The notes: generated from the letters alone by a model not told the origin. Positions 1-5,648 are shown, counted from the stretch's first letter. The stretch is 6,117 bases of DNA from a bacterium UBA4883 (GCA_002399225.1 DHDF01000154.1:1884-8000), one strand, 5' to 3'. Numbers and translations: made by a program.

Positions 1-2466
1 ATTTTTGTTATAAAGAACAACTAAAGCGGTGACCAGTGCCGCAACTGCGGTTATGACCAGTCCGATCGGATTGGCGTTCATAGCCGCATTCAATAGCCAT
101 TGCGCTGCCGTCATAGCTTTTGTGGCGGCAGAAGACGCCAAAGCTGCAGCTTTTTGGGCCACCCATGCCCCCGTCTGTGCCGTAATGGATGCGACGGTTT
201 TCCAGCCAGATGCGGCATAGGAAACAATTGATGTAATAAGGTGTCCGGTAATAGCCGCACCCGTGGCAACGGCCTGCGCCGCGCTCTTAGCAAGAGAGCC
301 GACAAAGCTCACCGTTACTTTGGCTCCATTCGCCACAGCCTCCGCGCCAGCTTTAATCATGGCTGCCGTGAAGCTCGCGGCCAATTTTGCGCCATTTATG
401 ACGGCCTCGGCTCCTGTTTTAACGAGATTTGCAATAAAGCCAGCGGCAATCTGTCCTCCCGCGACAGCCGCTTGTACGCCTGATTTTATCAGCGCCGGCC
501 CAAAAACCACTCCAAGAACCGTAGCAACAGCTTTAATTTGCGCTTGATGAGTTTTCAGCGCCGCCTCTAGTTCGGTTAATTTCTGTCTTACAGTATTAGT
601 TGTTGCAGCGAAAGCCGCAGGAACGGCTGTTTTGAACCAATTTCCAACATTTTGCGCGGTGGTTTTCATGTTGGTCCACAGAGTAATCCAGAAATTACGA
701 AAAGCGGCGCAGTTATTCCATAGGAGCGTGAATGCCGTCACAAGCGCCGTGATTCCCAAAATGATTAGCCCAGGAGCGCCGCCCATAAATTTCATAGCAT
801 TCGCAAGCCCGGTCATCGCAGGAGTAGCGGTTATGGCCGCCCCGGTAGCTGTAACAGTCACGCCGTGGGCAAGCGCCATCGCACCGGAGAATGTGCCGAT
901 TGCCCCGGCTACGGCACCTATTCCGGTGACCATCTGGCCAAATATAAGCAACATGGGCCCCAAGATAGCAACGACTGCAGCACTTTTAATAATCATGTCC
1001 TGCTGTGCAGGAGACATCTCGGAAAACTTCTGCGCCAGATTTTGCACAGCTGTTGCGCCTCGTGTAACCGCAGGCGCTAGTTTTTCTTGAACCGTAATCG
1101 CGGCCGATTCCAAGGCGCCTTTCATCTGCTCGATCGTACGCGAAGTATTCCCCATTTGTGAATTGGCAAGACGAGAAGCAGCGGTTTGATCGTTAGTTGC
1201 CTTAGCATATTTGTTAATTCCCGCTGCTCCATTATTCATCATAATGGTGGCTGCGCGGGTCGCGTCGCTTCCGAAAATAGTCTGCATTGCCGCCTGTTTA
1301 TTTGCATCCGACAGACGGCTCATTTTTGATTGCAACTCCTGCGCAATTCCCGCCGCATTCTTCATGTGTCCGTTAGAATCCCACACGTTGATCCTAAGTG
1401 ACTTCATGGCGGTGGCCGCTTCATCTGTCGGTGCGCCCAAGCGCTGAAGCATCGTTTTTAACGATGTACCAGCGTCTGATCCCTCAACACCTTTATCAGC
1501 AAACGCAGCAAGCGCCGCTGTGGTGTCCTGAATAGACCACCCGGCCATATTGGCCTGTGCGGCGCATTGGGATAAGCCTTGGGTGAGGGGCGCAACGTCG
1601 GTGGAAGATGCCGCCGCGGCACCCGCAAGAGCATTGACGGCCTGTGCTGAATTTTGCGCGGACAGCCCGAACGCACCCATAGCCTGTACAACAGAATTTG
1701 CGGCATCGCCAAGCGCCATACCAGACGATGCTGCCAGGTCTGACGTAGCCTGTAATGCGCCAGCCTTAATCTGTGCTTCAGTCAAGCCCCCTTTCGCGAG
1801 TTCCGTCATGGCTTCGCCAATTTCGGTTGCAGAAAACTGTGTATCGGCTCCCATCTTCAACGCCAATTTCTGCAGCTCTGTCATCTTGCTCATGGGTATA
1901 TCCAAGGCGCCGGCAGTTTGAGACATCGAAGTTTCAAAATTATCGCCGAGTTTCATAGCTGCCACACCGGCCCCCAATATTGGGACCGTAAGACCAGCAG
2001 TCATAGTTTTTCCGGCATCAGACATTCCTTTACCAATCGCCTTTGCCTGATCACTTGTGGCCTTCATTTTCTGGCTGAGCTGTTCCCATCCGGACTGATG
2101 AGCTTGCAATTGACCATTGAAATTTTTTAATTCCTTTTCAGTCCGCTTAATTTGGCCTTCCATTTTATACATCTGGTCAGCCAAGCTCTTTTGCTCTTTT
2201 GTATGGTCGCCCTCGGCGTTAGATAACAGATCATATTCTTTATGTAATCTGCTAAGCGCTTCCTTCTGCAAATTGAGCTTTTCCCGAAGTGATTCGATCC
2301 GCTGTGTTAGGCCCTGCGTATTGCTGCTCCAATCGTCCATCACGGCGGCCCCGGCGCGGAAAGATGTCTCAATTTGCTTCATCTGATTTTTCAGTTCTAG
2401 GACGCCTTTTTTAAATGCCGTAACATCAAGGCCAACGCCTCCAGAAAGATCATTTTCGCCAGCCAA
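1..2466 (-). CDS. Phage tail tape measure protein, TP901 type (partial, C-terminus outside window)
   Basis: The reading frame is open from the start region to base 1 with no stop (822 codons from TTG at 2466). Tape measure proteins set siphovirus tail length, are packed inside the tail tube, and help DNA entry. Seen in order: an N-terminus of the 'GLDVTAFKKGV' kind; a charged coiled-coil-like stretch (about 45-140); a TP901-type core (about 145-425) with motifs such as 'GKGMSDAGKTM', 'MGADTQFSATE' and 'TIFGSDATRAA'; hydrophobic segments at about 491-535, 566-585 and 799-820, the last beginning with the common tape measure motif 'NPIGLVI'; and 22-residue repeats at 648-757. I chose TTG at 2466 because a good ribosome binding site lies 8 nt upstream. 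An in-frame ATG at 2493 lies inside a terminator stem and lacks one. The gene follows the tail chaperone, as usual, but a lipoprotein gene intervenes. Family call is firm; start is moderately sure. Confidence 0.93.
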   Translation of the reverse strand, partial: MAGENDLSGGVGLDVTAFKKGVLELKNQMKQIETSFRAGAAVMDDWSSNTQGLTQRIESLREKLNLQKEALSRLHKEYDLLSNAEGDHTKEQKSLADQMYKMEGQIKRTEKELKNFNGQLQAHQSGWEQLSQKMKATSDQAKAIGKGMSDAGKTMTAGLTVPILGAGVAAMKLGDNFETSMSQTAGALDIPMSKMTELQKLALKMGADTQFSATEIGEAMTELAKGGLTEAQIKAGALQATSDLAASSGMALGDAANSVVQAMGAFGLSAQNSAQAVNALAGAAAASSTDVAPLTQGLSQCAAQANMAGWSIQDTTAALAAFADKGVEGSDAGTSLKTMLQRLGAPTDEAATAMKSLRINVWDSNGHMKNAAGIAQELQSKMSRLSDANKQAAMQTIFGSDATRAATIMMNNGAAGINKYAKATNDQTAASRLANSQMGNTSRTIEQMKGALESAAITVQEKLAPAVTRGATAVQNLAQKFSEMSPAQQDMIIKSAAVVAILGPMLLIFGQMVTGIGAVAGAIGTFSGAMALAHGVTVTATGAAITATPAMTGLANAMKFMGGAPGLIILGITALVTAFTLLWNNCAAFRNFWITLWTNMKTTAQNVGNWFKTAVPAAFAATTNTVRQKLTELEAALKTHQAQIKAVATVLGVVFGPALIKSGVQAAVAGGQIAAGFIANLVKTGAEAVINGAKLAASFTAAMIKAGAEAVANGAKVTVSFVGSLAKSAAQAVATGAAITGHLITSIVSYAASGWKTVASITAQTGAWVAQKAAALASSAATKAMTAAQWLLNAAMNANPIGLVITAVAALVTALVVLYNKN
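196..525 (-). repeat. Five tandem 22-residue (66-bp) repeats inside the tape measure protein
   Basis: Protein residues 648-757 (counted from the TTG start) fall into five consecutive 22-residue units. Their second halves align as LIKSGVQAAVA, LVKTGAEAVIN, MIKAGAEAVAN, LAKSAAQAVAT and the degenerate IVSYAASGWKT. Units 2 to 4 start with G-G-Q, G-A-K and G-A-K. The DNA copies have diverged, so this is a protein-level repeat and not a recent DNA duplication. A period of 22 (twice 11) suits a long amphipathic helix. Short periodic repeats are known in other tape measure proteins, where gain or loss of units changes tail length; that role is inferred here. Confidence 0.7.
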
Positions 2467-2481
2467 CAGAATCACTCCCTT
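2467..2481 (-). promoter_or_regulatory. Ribosome binding site that decides the tape measure start
   Basis: On the minus strand the bases AAGGGAGTGAT (2481-2471) match the anti-Shine-Dalgarno consensus AAGGAGGTGAT at all but two positions. The last G of GGGAG sits 8 nt before the TTG at 2466. This favours TTG 2466 over the in-frame ATG at 2493, which is preceded by a pyrimidine-rich stem arm with no such site. Confidence 0.6.
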
Positions 2482-2530
2482 AAAAATCGGCATAAGAAAA
2501 GCACCCTCTTTCGAGGATGCTTCTTATGCC
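2482..2530 (-). terminator. Strong Rho-independent terminator after the lipoprotein gene
   Basis: Read on the minus strand, the 5' arm (2530-2513, GGCATAAGAAGCATCCTC) pairs with GAGGGTGC (2508-2501) and TTCTTATGCC (2498-2489). It closes a GAAA tetraloop (2512-2509). There are 18 pairs, one of them G-U, with a 2-nt TT bulge on the 3' side. Five T residues (2486-2482) follow two bases after the stem. The run of T occurs only in the minus direction, so it acts on the lipoprotein transcript, whose stop is 13 nt before the stem. It lies directly upstream of the tape measure ribosome binding site, so the late transcript must read through it. Confidence 0.85.
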
Positions 2531-2543
2531 AACGGACTTAGCT

Positions 2544-3224
2544 TTATTTACTTGGTGTCAGCTTTACCTTTGGCCCTTCAATGTCCAATTTATTTCCATC
2601 TTTAAATGGAACGTTTTTATATCCTTTAACAAACATTGATGTATCGCTTCCGATCATGGCGTTCAACTGGTTATCTTCGCAAATTACATTTCCGCTACCG
2701 GAAACAAGTGTAATGTCATAATATCCAGGCTGAAAGTCTTTTCCTGCCGTATATTTTCCAGATGAAAGCACAATTTCTTTTGCAGAAGTATTATCCCGTT
2801 TTTTCAAAGACGCATTAACGGCCTTTGAACTAATTTTAATACTGCATTGGGACAGAACCAAAGTATTTCCATCTTTAAGTTCCGCGTTTTTGTAGCTCTG
2901 CTGGAAATTTTCTCCTTTCCCCATCATCAGGTTTACACTGTCCCCAATATCAAATACATTACCAGAGCCGGACACAAGCTCAAAATCATAGGTCCCCGCC
3001 GGAATGTCAATGCCTATCTCATAATATCCGGCCTCCAACGTGGAAGCATATGCTTTTTTGGCTTCCGTCGCGCTGCTTGGCACTGCATTCTTCGCAGAAG
3101 GAGCCGTGGTTTTCCCCGCTTCACTGCTGCCGCCTCCGCAAGCCGTTAAAGCAACAACGAGTGCCATTGCAATAACAATGGCTAACGCGCTCTTACTTTT
3201 GGGTTTCATGGCTTTACTATACAT
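2544..3224 (-). CDS. Secreted lipoprotein with two tandem beta-rich repeats (phage cargo gene)
   Basis: 226 residues. The N-terminus is a lipoprotein signal: Lys-rich residues 4-11, hydrophobic 13-26, lipobox LTAC with Cys29, then GGGSS and a Ser/Thr/Ala-rich linker to about residue 62. The mature protein should be anchored to the outer face of the membrane. Two repeats follow, about 63-134 and 153-226. They share G-x-Y/Y-x-x-G-x-D spacing, the octapeptide LVSGSGNV (83-90 and 173-180), YKN (111 and 202) and KDGN (117 and 208). Similar 'DIPAGTY' modules occur in secreted proteins of Bacillota, with no function I can name. ATG 3224 has the site AAAAGGAGAG 8 nt upstream; ATG at codon 6 is less well placed. 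The gene has its own promoter and terminator, lies between the tail chaperone and tape measure genes, and looks A+T-rich (25-48% G+C in sampled 60-base lines). Superinfection exclusion is a reasonable guess, unproven. Confidence 0.88.
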   Translation of the reverse strand: MYSKAMKPKSKSALAIVIAMALVVALTACGGGSSEAGKTTAPSAKNAVPSSATEAKKAYASTLEAGYYEIGIDIPAGTYDFELVSGSGNVFDIGDSVNLMMGKGENFQQSYKNAELKDGNTLVLSQCSIKISSKAVNASLKKRDNTSAKEIVLSSGKYTAGKDFQPGYYDITLVSGSGNVICEDNQLNAMIGSDTSMFVKGYKNVPFKDGNKLDIEGPKVKLTPSK

Positions 3225-3267
3225 TTCTTTCTCTCCTTTTCATATTTTTTCCAATTTAAGCAACTAT

Positions 3268-3296
3268 ATTATACCATTTATTATTTAAATTGTTAA
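3268..3296 (-). promoter_or_regulatory. Sigma-A-type promoter for the lipoprotein gene
   Basis: On the minus strand, -35 TTAACA (3296-3291, five of six consensus bases) is separated by exactly 17 bp from a perfect -10 TATAAT (3273-3268). A TG one base before the -10 gives an extended -10 (TGGTATAAT). The spacer is almost all A/T. Transcription should start near 3261, giving a leader of about 37 nt to the ATG at 3224. The promoter fills the gap between the chaperone extension stop and the lipoprotein gene. No operator-like repeat is evident, so expression may be constitutive, including from a prophage. Confidence 0.85.
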
Positions 3297-3304
3297 TATG
3301 AAAA

Positions 3305-3583
3305 TTAGTCGAGCAGCCACTTCGCATCTTCCGGTTTAACTTTTTTGTACGGTTTCCCGTCTCGGTAAACGACATTGCCTTCATAAGCCTGCGGATTTTC
3401 TCCGGAGGCTTTACCTGCCGTCTTGCAGTACCAGAAATATAGCGGTAGCAGCAGGTCGATATCGGTATCTTGCAAACGCTCCAGCGTGTAGGTCGGGAGC
3501 ATCTGCATCATCGTCAATTCGACACCGCACCACCAGTCGGGATCGTGCTTGCGGGCGCCTTTTTCGTCAGCGCCCTCATTACG
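3305..3583 (-). CDS. Tail assembly chaperone, -1 frameshift extension (gpT-like part)
   Basis: This frame supplies the C-terminal 92 residues of a predicted 189-residue fusion with the upstream chaperone. It is entered by a -1 slip at 3583-3589. It reads RNEGADEKGARKHDPDWW, then a conserved-looking helical region (LPTYTLERLQDTDIDLLLP, LYFWYCK) and a hydrophilic tail ending in WLLD. Continuous sense reading upstream of position 3517, including the DWW motif, argues that it is not a separate gene starting at TTG 3517 or ATG 3511. Neither of those has a good ribosome binding site. In lambda the equivalent gpGT fusion, made in a small fraction relative to gpG, binds the tape measure protein and recruits tail tube subunits during tail assembly. 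The role is assigned by position and architecture. Confidence 0.8.
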   Translation of the reverse strand, partial: RNEGADEKGARKHDPDWWCGVELTMMQMLPTYTLERLQDTDIDLLLPLYFWYCKTAGKASGENPQAYEGNVVYRDGKPYKKVKPEDAKWLLD

Positions 3584-3873
3584 TTTGGGTTCGTATTCCC
3601 GATTGCGTCCATAATGGAGTTGACGGCCGCCACGACTTCCCCAGCGTCAAAATGCTCTCCGAGGTCGTTCTCGTCAAACTGGCGGTGGAAAGCGTCACAG
3701 ATGATTCCGTCCATTCTGTCCAGCAGTTCGGTATATTTAAAATTCTCGCCCAGTTCGTCCATCGCAGCCGAGAACTTTTTCATCATATTCCACGGAATAA
3801 TGCAGAGCTTAAAGGACTTTTCGACTTTACCCTCATCATCGTATTTGTTCAGCACGATCGGCTTTTTCAGCAT
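3514..3873 (-). CDS. Tail assembly chaperone, short form (gpG-like)
   Basis: 119 residues, starting at ATG 3873 with a strong GGAGG (3885-3881) 7 nt upstream. The protein is small, acidic and mostly helical by composition (for example WNMMKKFSAAMDELGENF and EVVAAVNSIMDAIG), as usual for the protein between the major tail protein and tape measure genes in siphoviruses. By analogy with lambda gpG it should coat the tape measure protein during tail assembly and be absent from the virion. The stop (3516-3514) overlaps a TTG of the next frame, but the real link is the frameshift signal at codons 96-97. The sampled G+C (about 58%) is like the tail genes and unlike the two cargo genes on either side. 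The antirepressor gene precedes it across an 86-bp gap with two hairpins. Confidence 0.85.
   Translation of the reverse strand: MLKKPIVLNKYDDEGKVEKSFKLCIIPWNMMKKFSAAMDELGENFKYTELLDRMDGIICDAFHRQFDENDLGEHFDAGEVVAAVNSIMDAIGNTNPNVMRALTKKAPASTIPTGGAVSN
3553..3589 (-). promoter_or_regulatory. Programmed -1 ribosomal frameshift signal in the tail chaperone
   Basis: The heptamer C CCA AAC (3589-3583) is in the zero frame at codons 96-97 (Pro, Asn) and fits the canonical X XXY YYZ pattern. After a 7-nt spacer (3582-3576) comes a perfect 6-bp stem, GGGCGC (3575-3570) with GCGCCC (3558-3553), around an 11-nt loop; a further U-G pair can extend it inward. The -1 frame is open from the slip to the stop at 3305-3307. 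Conserved frameshifting between these two tail genes is established for many tailed phages. Confidence 0.85.
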
Positions 3874-3903
3874 GATAATTCCTCCAATAAATTATTTTCA
3901 TTC

Positions 3904-3925
3904 GCCCGCGTTCACGCGCGCGGGC
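3904..3925 (-). other. GC-rich hairpin upstream of the chaperone gene
   Basis: A perfect 7-bp inverted repeat, GCCCGCG/CGCGGGC, with an 8-nt loop. It lies 18 nt before the GGAGG of the chaperone gene on the minus-strand transcript. No run of T follows it in either direction, so I do not call it a terminator. It may be an RNA processing or stability element in the leader of the chaperone message. Confidence 0.4.
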
Positions 3926-3937
3926 AGAATCATATAA

Positions 3938-3955
3938 GGCCCCATTTCCGGGGCC
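3938..3955 (-). terminator. Possible weak terminator after the antirepressor gene
   Basis: A perfect 6-bp stem GGCCCC/GGGGCC with a 6-nt loop begins 4 nt after the antirepressor stop. On the minus strand it is followed by TTATAT, a poor U tract; on the plus strand by GATTTTA. It may give partial termination of the antirepressor transcript or mark the edge of an inserted cassette. The structure is plain; its activity is uncertain. Confidence 0.4.
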
Positions 3956-3959
3956 GATT

Positions 3960-4655
3960 TTATGCGACAAGGTCTTTGTGGTATCTTTCCGCGATAAACT
4001 TTTTGATTTCCTGATAGCTCATTCCGATGTTAATAAGACCGCTGATCAACATTTCAAGAGCTTCAACCTCTTGCAGCTGATCGGCGGTCATTTTTTCTCG
4101 GATACTTTCTTTTTCTTTTACGCCAAATTCTACTTTTAACTCATCAAGGCTTTTCCCAAAAATGGTTTTATAGATCAATTTGGTGTAATTCGGATAGGCA
4201 AATCGTTTATGCGGACTGTCTGCAATTTTCATCTTAATGGTGTCCGTGAGGACATGACGGATAATAACGCCTTTTGCCCGCTCAATTTCCCATTGCTGAT
4301 GCTCCTGCGCTACGCGGCGAAGCATCTCTTCACAAGCGATAAAATAACAGCGAGCATCTTCTCCTCGCTTAGAATGGGACATCATGGCGAGTTTCTTCGC
4401 GAAAGATGGGGCTAGTTTATACTCTGTGGTTGGATGCGGATTTCGTTCGTCCTTTAGTACGAACGGGATGTAGTCTGCGTTTTTCTCCGCAAATGGATTT
4501 TCGATAATATTTGCCCTGCACCACTTCGCGTAGTTGCTTTTATCAAGTTGCAAAAAATCGTAAAGATTCCTCCCGCTGACAAATCCGTCTTTGTCCATTC
4601 TCAGAGCAATTTCAATCGGGGTTCTATCGGTAACTGCAATAATTTCATTTAACAT
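3960..4655 (-). CDS. AntA/AntB-type phage antirepressor
   Basis: 231 residues. Residues about 24-110 fit the AntA/AntB N-terminal domain: FVSGRNLYDFLQL, a following KWC, DYIPF, then TTEYKLAPSFAKKLAMMSHS and KRGEDARCYFIACEE. Proteins of this family counteract a prophage repressor or otherwise act as phage regulators in the cytoplasm. The C-terminal half (about 125-231) is charged and helical, with FAYPNYTKLIYKTIFGKSL and an end region LISGLINIGMSYQEIKKFI. It looks like the variable C-terminal module of such regulators, but I cannot name it. ATG 4655 has AAGGAG 9 nt upstream. The place is odd: antirepressors usually sit in early or lysogeny modules, whereas this lies between major tail protein and chaperone genes. 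No strong promoter precedes it, so it is probably made with the late genes. It looks A+T-richer (about 35-43% G+C in sampled lines) than its tail neighbours. Confidence 0.87.
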   Translation of the reverse strand: MLNEIIAVTDRTPIEIALRMDKDGFVSGRNLYDFLQLDKSNYAKWCRANIIENPFAEKNADYIPFVLKDERNPHPTTEYKLAPSFAKKLAMMSHSKRGEDARCYFIACEEMLRRVAQEHQQWEIERAKGVIIRHVLTDTIKMKIADSPHKRFAYPNYTKLIYKTIFGKSLDELKVEFGVKEKESIREKMTADQLQEVEALEMLISGLINIGMSYQEIKKFIAERYHKDLVA

Positions 4656-4703
4656 AAATCAATTCTCCTTTATGTTTTATTCAGAAGCGAACATTTCGCA
4701 TTT

Positions 4704-5642
4704 TTATGCTTTGCTCGTTACCGTCGCAATACCTGCGGCTCTAGCCCGGTTGTCGGATGTACACTCCACAATCAGGATTTGATTCCCGGTCGTAGCCGCG
4801 ATATCCGCCGTTCCGTCCCATGCCTCCATTGTGCTGCAATCCGCATCATAGGCCGGAAGAGATACGGTCGCCGCTGTCTGGTAGCGGTAGGAATTTCCAG
4901 TCGCTTTCGTCGGGGTCACAGTAATTTTTGTGTCACCGGTTTCGGCGCCCTCAGCGGAGGTGACCGTTAAATTGCCGAGGGCTTCGCTAAAAGTCGTTTC
5001 CGGCGTGACAACTTGATCAAACCACTTTTCCTGCATGGCTTCCGTGAAGTTTTCATCTGCCGTATCGCCGATAACACGTTTCTGAGATTTCTTCACAGTA
5101 CTGCCGGTGGCCTTGCCCGGCACCGTGAATTTGTGGATGGTGTTGACTGGAACGAACGTCAGCTCGGAGCCCTGCGCATCGACTTTTTCGCCCTTGCTCT
5201 TCGCATCCGTGGCGCCGAGTTGGAAGGTACCTTTGAGAAACCAGAAATATACATATTTCGCCGTGCTCCCAGTGCCGACGGAAATTCGTGTGCCGATCGC
5301 ATAATCCGGAACATCGGACAGGTCGCCGCTGTCGAATACAAGGCCCTTGGTATTGTCATAATCTTTTCCGGTTAGCATCGCCTTGATCTTCTCAGCAAGG
5401 CCGGAAACAGTCAGCGTCGTTTCGCCGGCCTCAGAATAGTAGGTTGCAAACGGCTGATTATCGTAGTAGCTCGTATCTGCGCTAACCTTCGGATCGTGCT
5501 TAAATTCGCCGAGTGGCGCCAAGTAAAACGGAGTTTCTGCTGTGTAGGCATCCGCCGTATCGGCAATGACTTTTGCCGCATACAGATTATCGCATCCGAC
5601 GATTTCACCCGTGACCGGGCTCGTTACCGGAGTATCCGCCAT
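4704..5642 (-). CDS. Phage major tail (tube) protein with extra C-terminal domain
   Basis: 312 residues. Hexamers of this protein build the tube of the long flexible tail. The N-terminal part (about 1-215) resembles the phi13-type major tail proteins of Gram-positive phages: a start of the 'G.DNLYAAKV' kind, a segment around KHDPKVSADTSYYDNQPFA, alternating beta-type sequence, YVYFWFLKGTFQLG, and KSQKRVIGDTADENFTEAM near the end of the tube domain. Residues about 224-312 form a separate beta-rich module (LTVTSAEGAETGDTKITVTP; AWDGTADIAATTGNQ; ending ATVTSKA). It would sit on the tail surface, as Ig-like decorations do in other siphoviruses. Start ATG 5642 follows AAAGGAA about 10 nt upstream, inside the end of the preceding gene. 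It directly follows the probable tail terminator, as in most siphoviruses. The gene after it (antirepressor) breaks the usual order. Confidence 0.88.
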   Translation of the reverse strand: MADTPVTSPVTGEIVGCDNLYAAKVIADTADAYTAETPFYLAPLGEFKHDPKVSADTSYYDNQPFATYYSEAGETTLTVSGLAEKIKAMLTGKDYDNTKGLVFDSGDLSDVPDYAIGTRISVGTGSTAKYVYFWFLKGTFQLGATDAKSKGEKVDAQGSELTFVPVNTIHKFTVPGKATGSTVKKSQKRVIGDTADENFTEAMQEKWFDQVVTPETTFSEALGNLTVTSAEGAETGDTKITVTPTKATGNSYRYQTAATVSLPAYDADCSTMEAWDGTADIAATTGNQILIVECTSDNRARAAGIATVTSKA

Positions 5643-5648
5643 ATAAGA

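Noticed and set aside
632..1090. Plus-strand open frame of 152 codons
   Set aside because: It lies antisense within the continuous tape measure frame, is low-complexity Ala/Pro/Val-rich, and is a mirror of the Ala- and Gly-rich codons on the other strand.
2467..2493. ATG at 2493 as the tape measure start, 9 codons upstream of the TTG
   Set aside because: The ATG is within the 3' arm of the terminator stem and has no ribosome binding site, whereas TTG 2466 has a near-consensus one at the right distance. It remains a possible alternative.
2489..2530. Long inverted repeat considered as an attachment site or IS end
   Set aside because: The GNRA-type loop, position after a stop codon and one-sided T run fit a terminator; no duplicate copy or recombinase gene is in the window.
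3305..3517. Second chaperone frame as an independent 70-residue gene starting at TTG 3517
   Set aside because: There is no convincing ribosome binding site, and the -1 frame already codes sensibly upstream, back to an in-phase slippery site with a downstream stem.
3561..3569. A-rich stretch GAAAAAG (3569-3561 region) as an alternative slippery site
   Set aside because: In the zero frame it reads G AAA AAG, which does not allow clean re-pairing in the P site, and it lies in the loop of the stem that follows the better CCCAAAC heptamer.
3470..3937. Plus-strand open frame of 155 codons across the chaperone region
   Set aside because: It is antisense to both chaperone frames and the frameshift signal, with no plus-strand ribosome binding site or neighbours in that direction.
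4687..4699. Small hairpin (GCGAA, 3-nt loop, TTCGC) after the major tail protein stop
   Set aside because: A 5-bp stem without a T run is too weak to call a terminator.
4701..4729. Possible promoter before the antirepressor gene (TTGCGA, 17 bp, TAAAAA)
   Set aside because: Each hexamer matches only four of six consensus bases and overlaps the end of the tail protein gene; such matches are common by chance.
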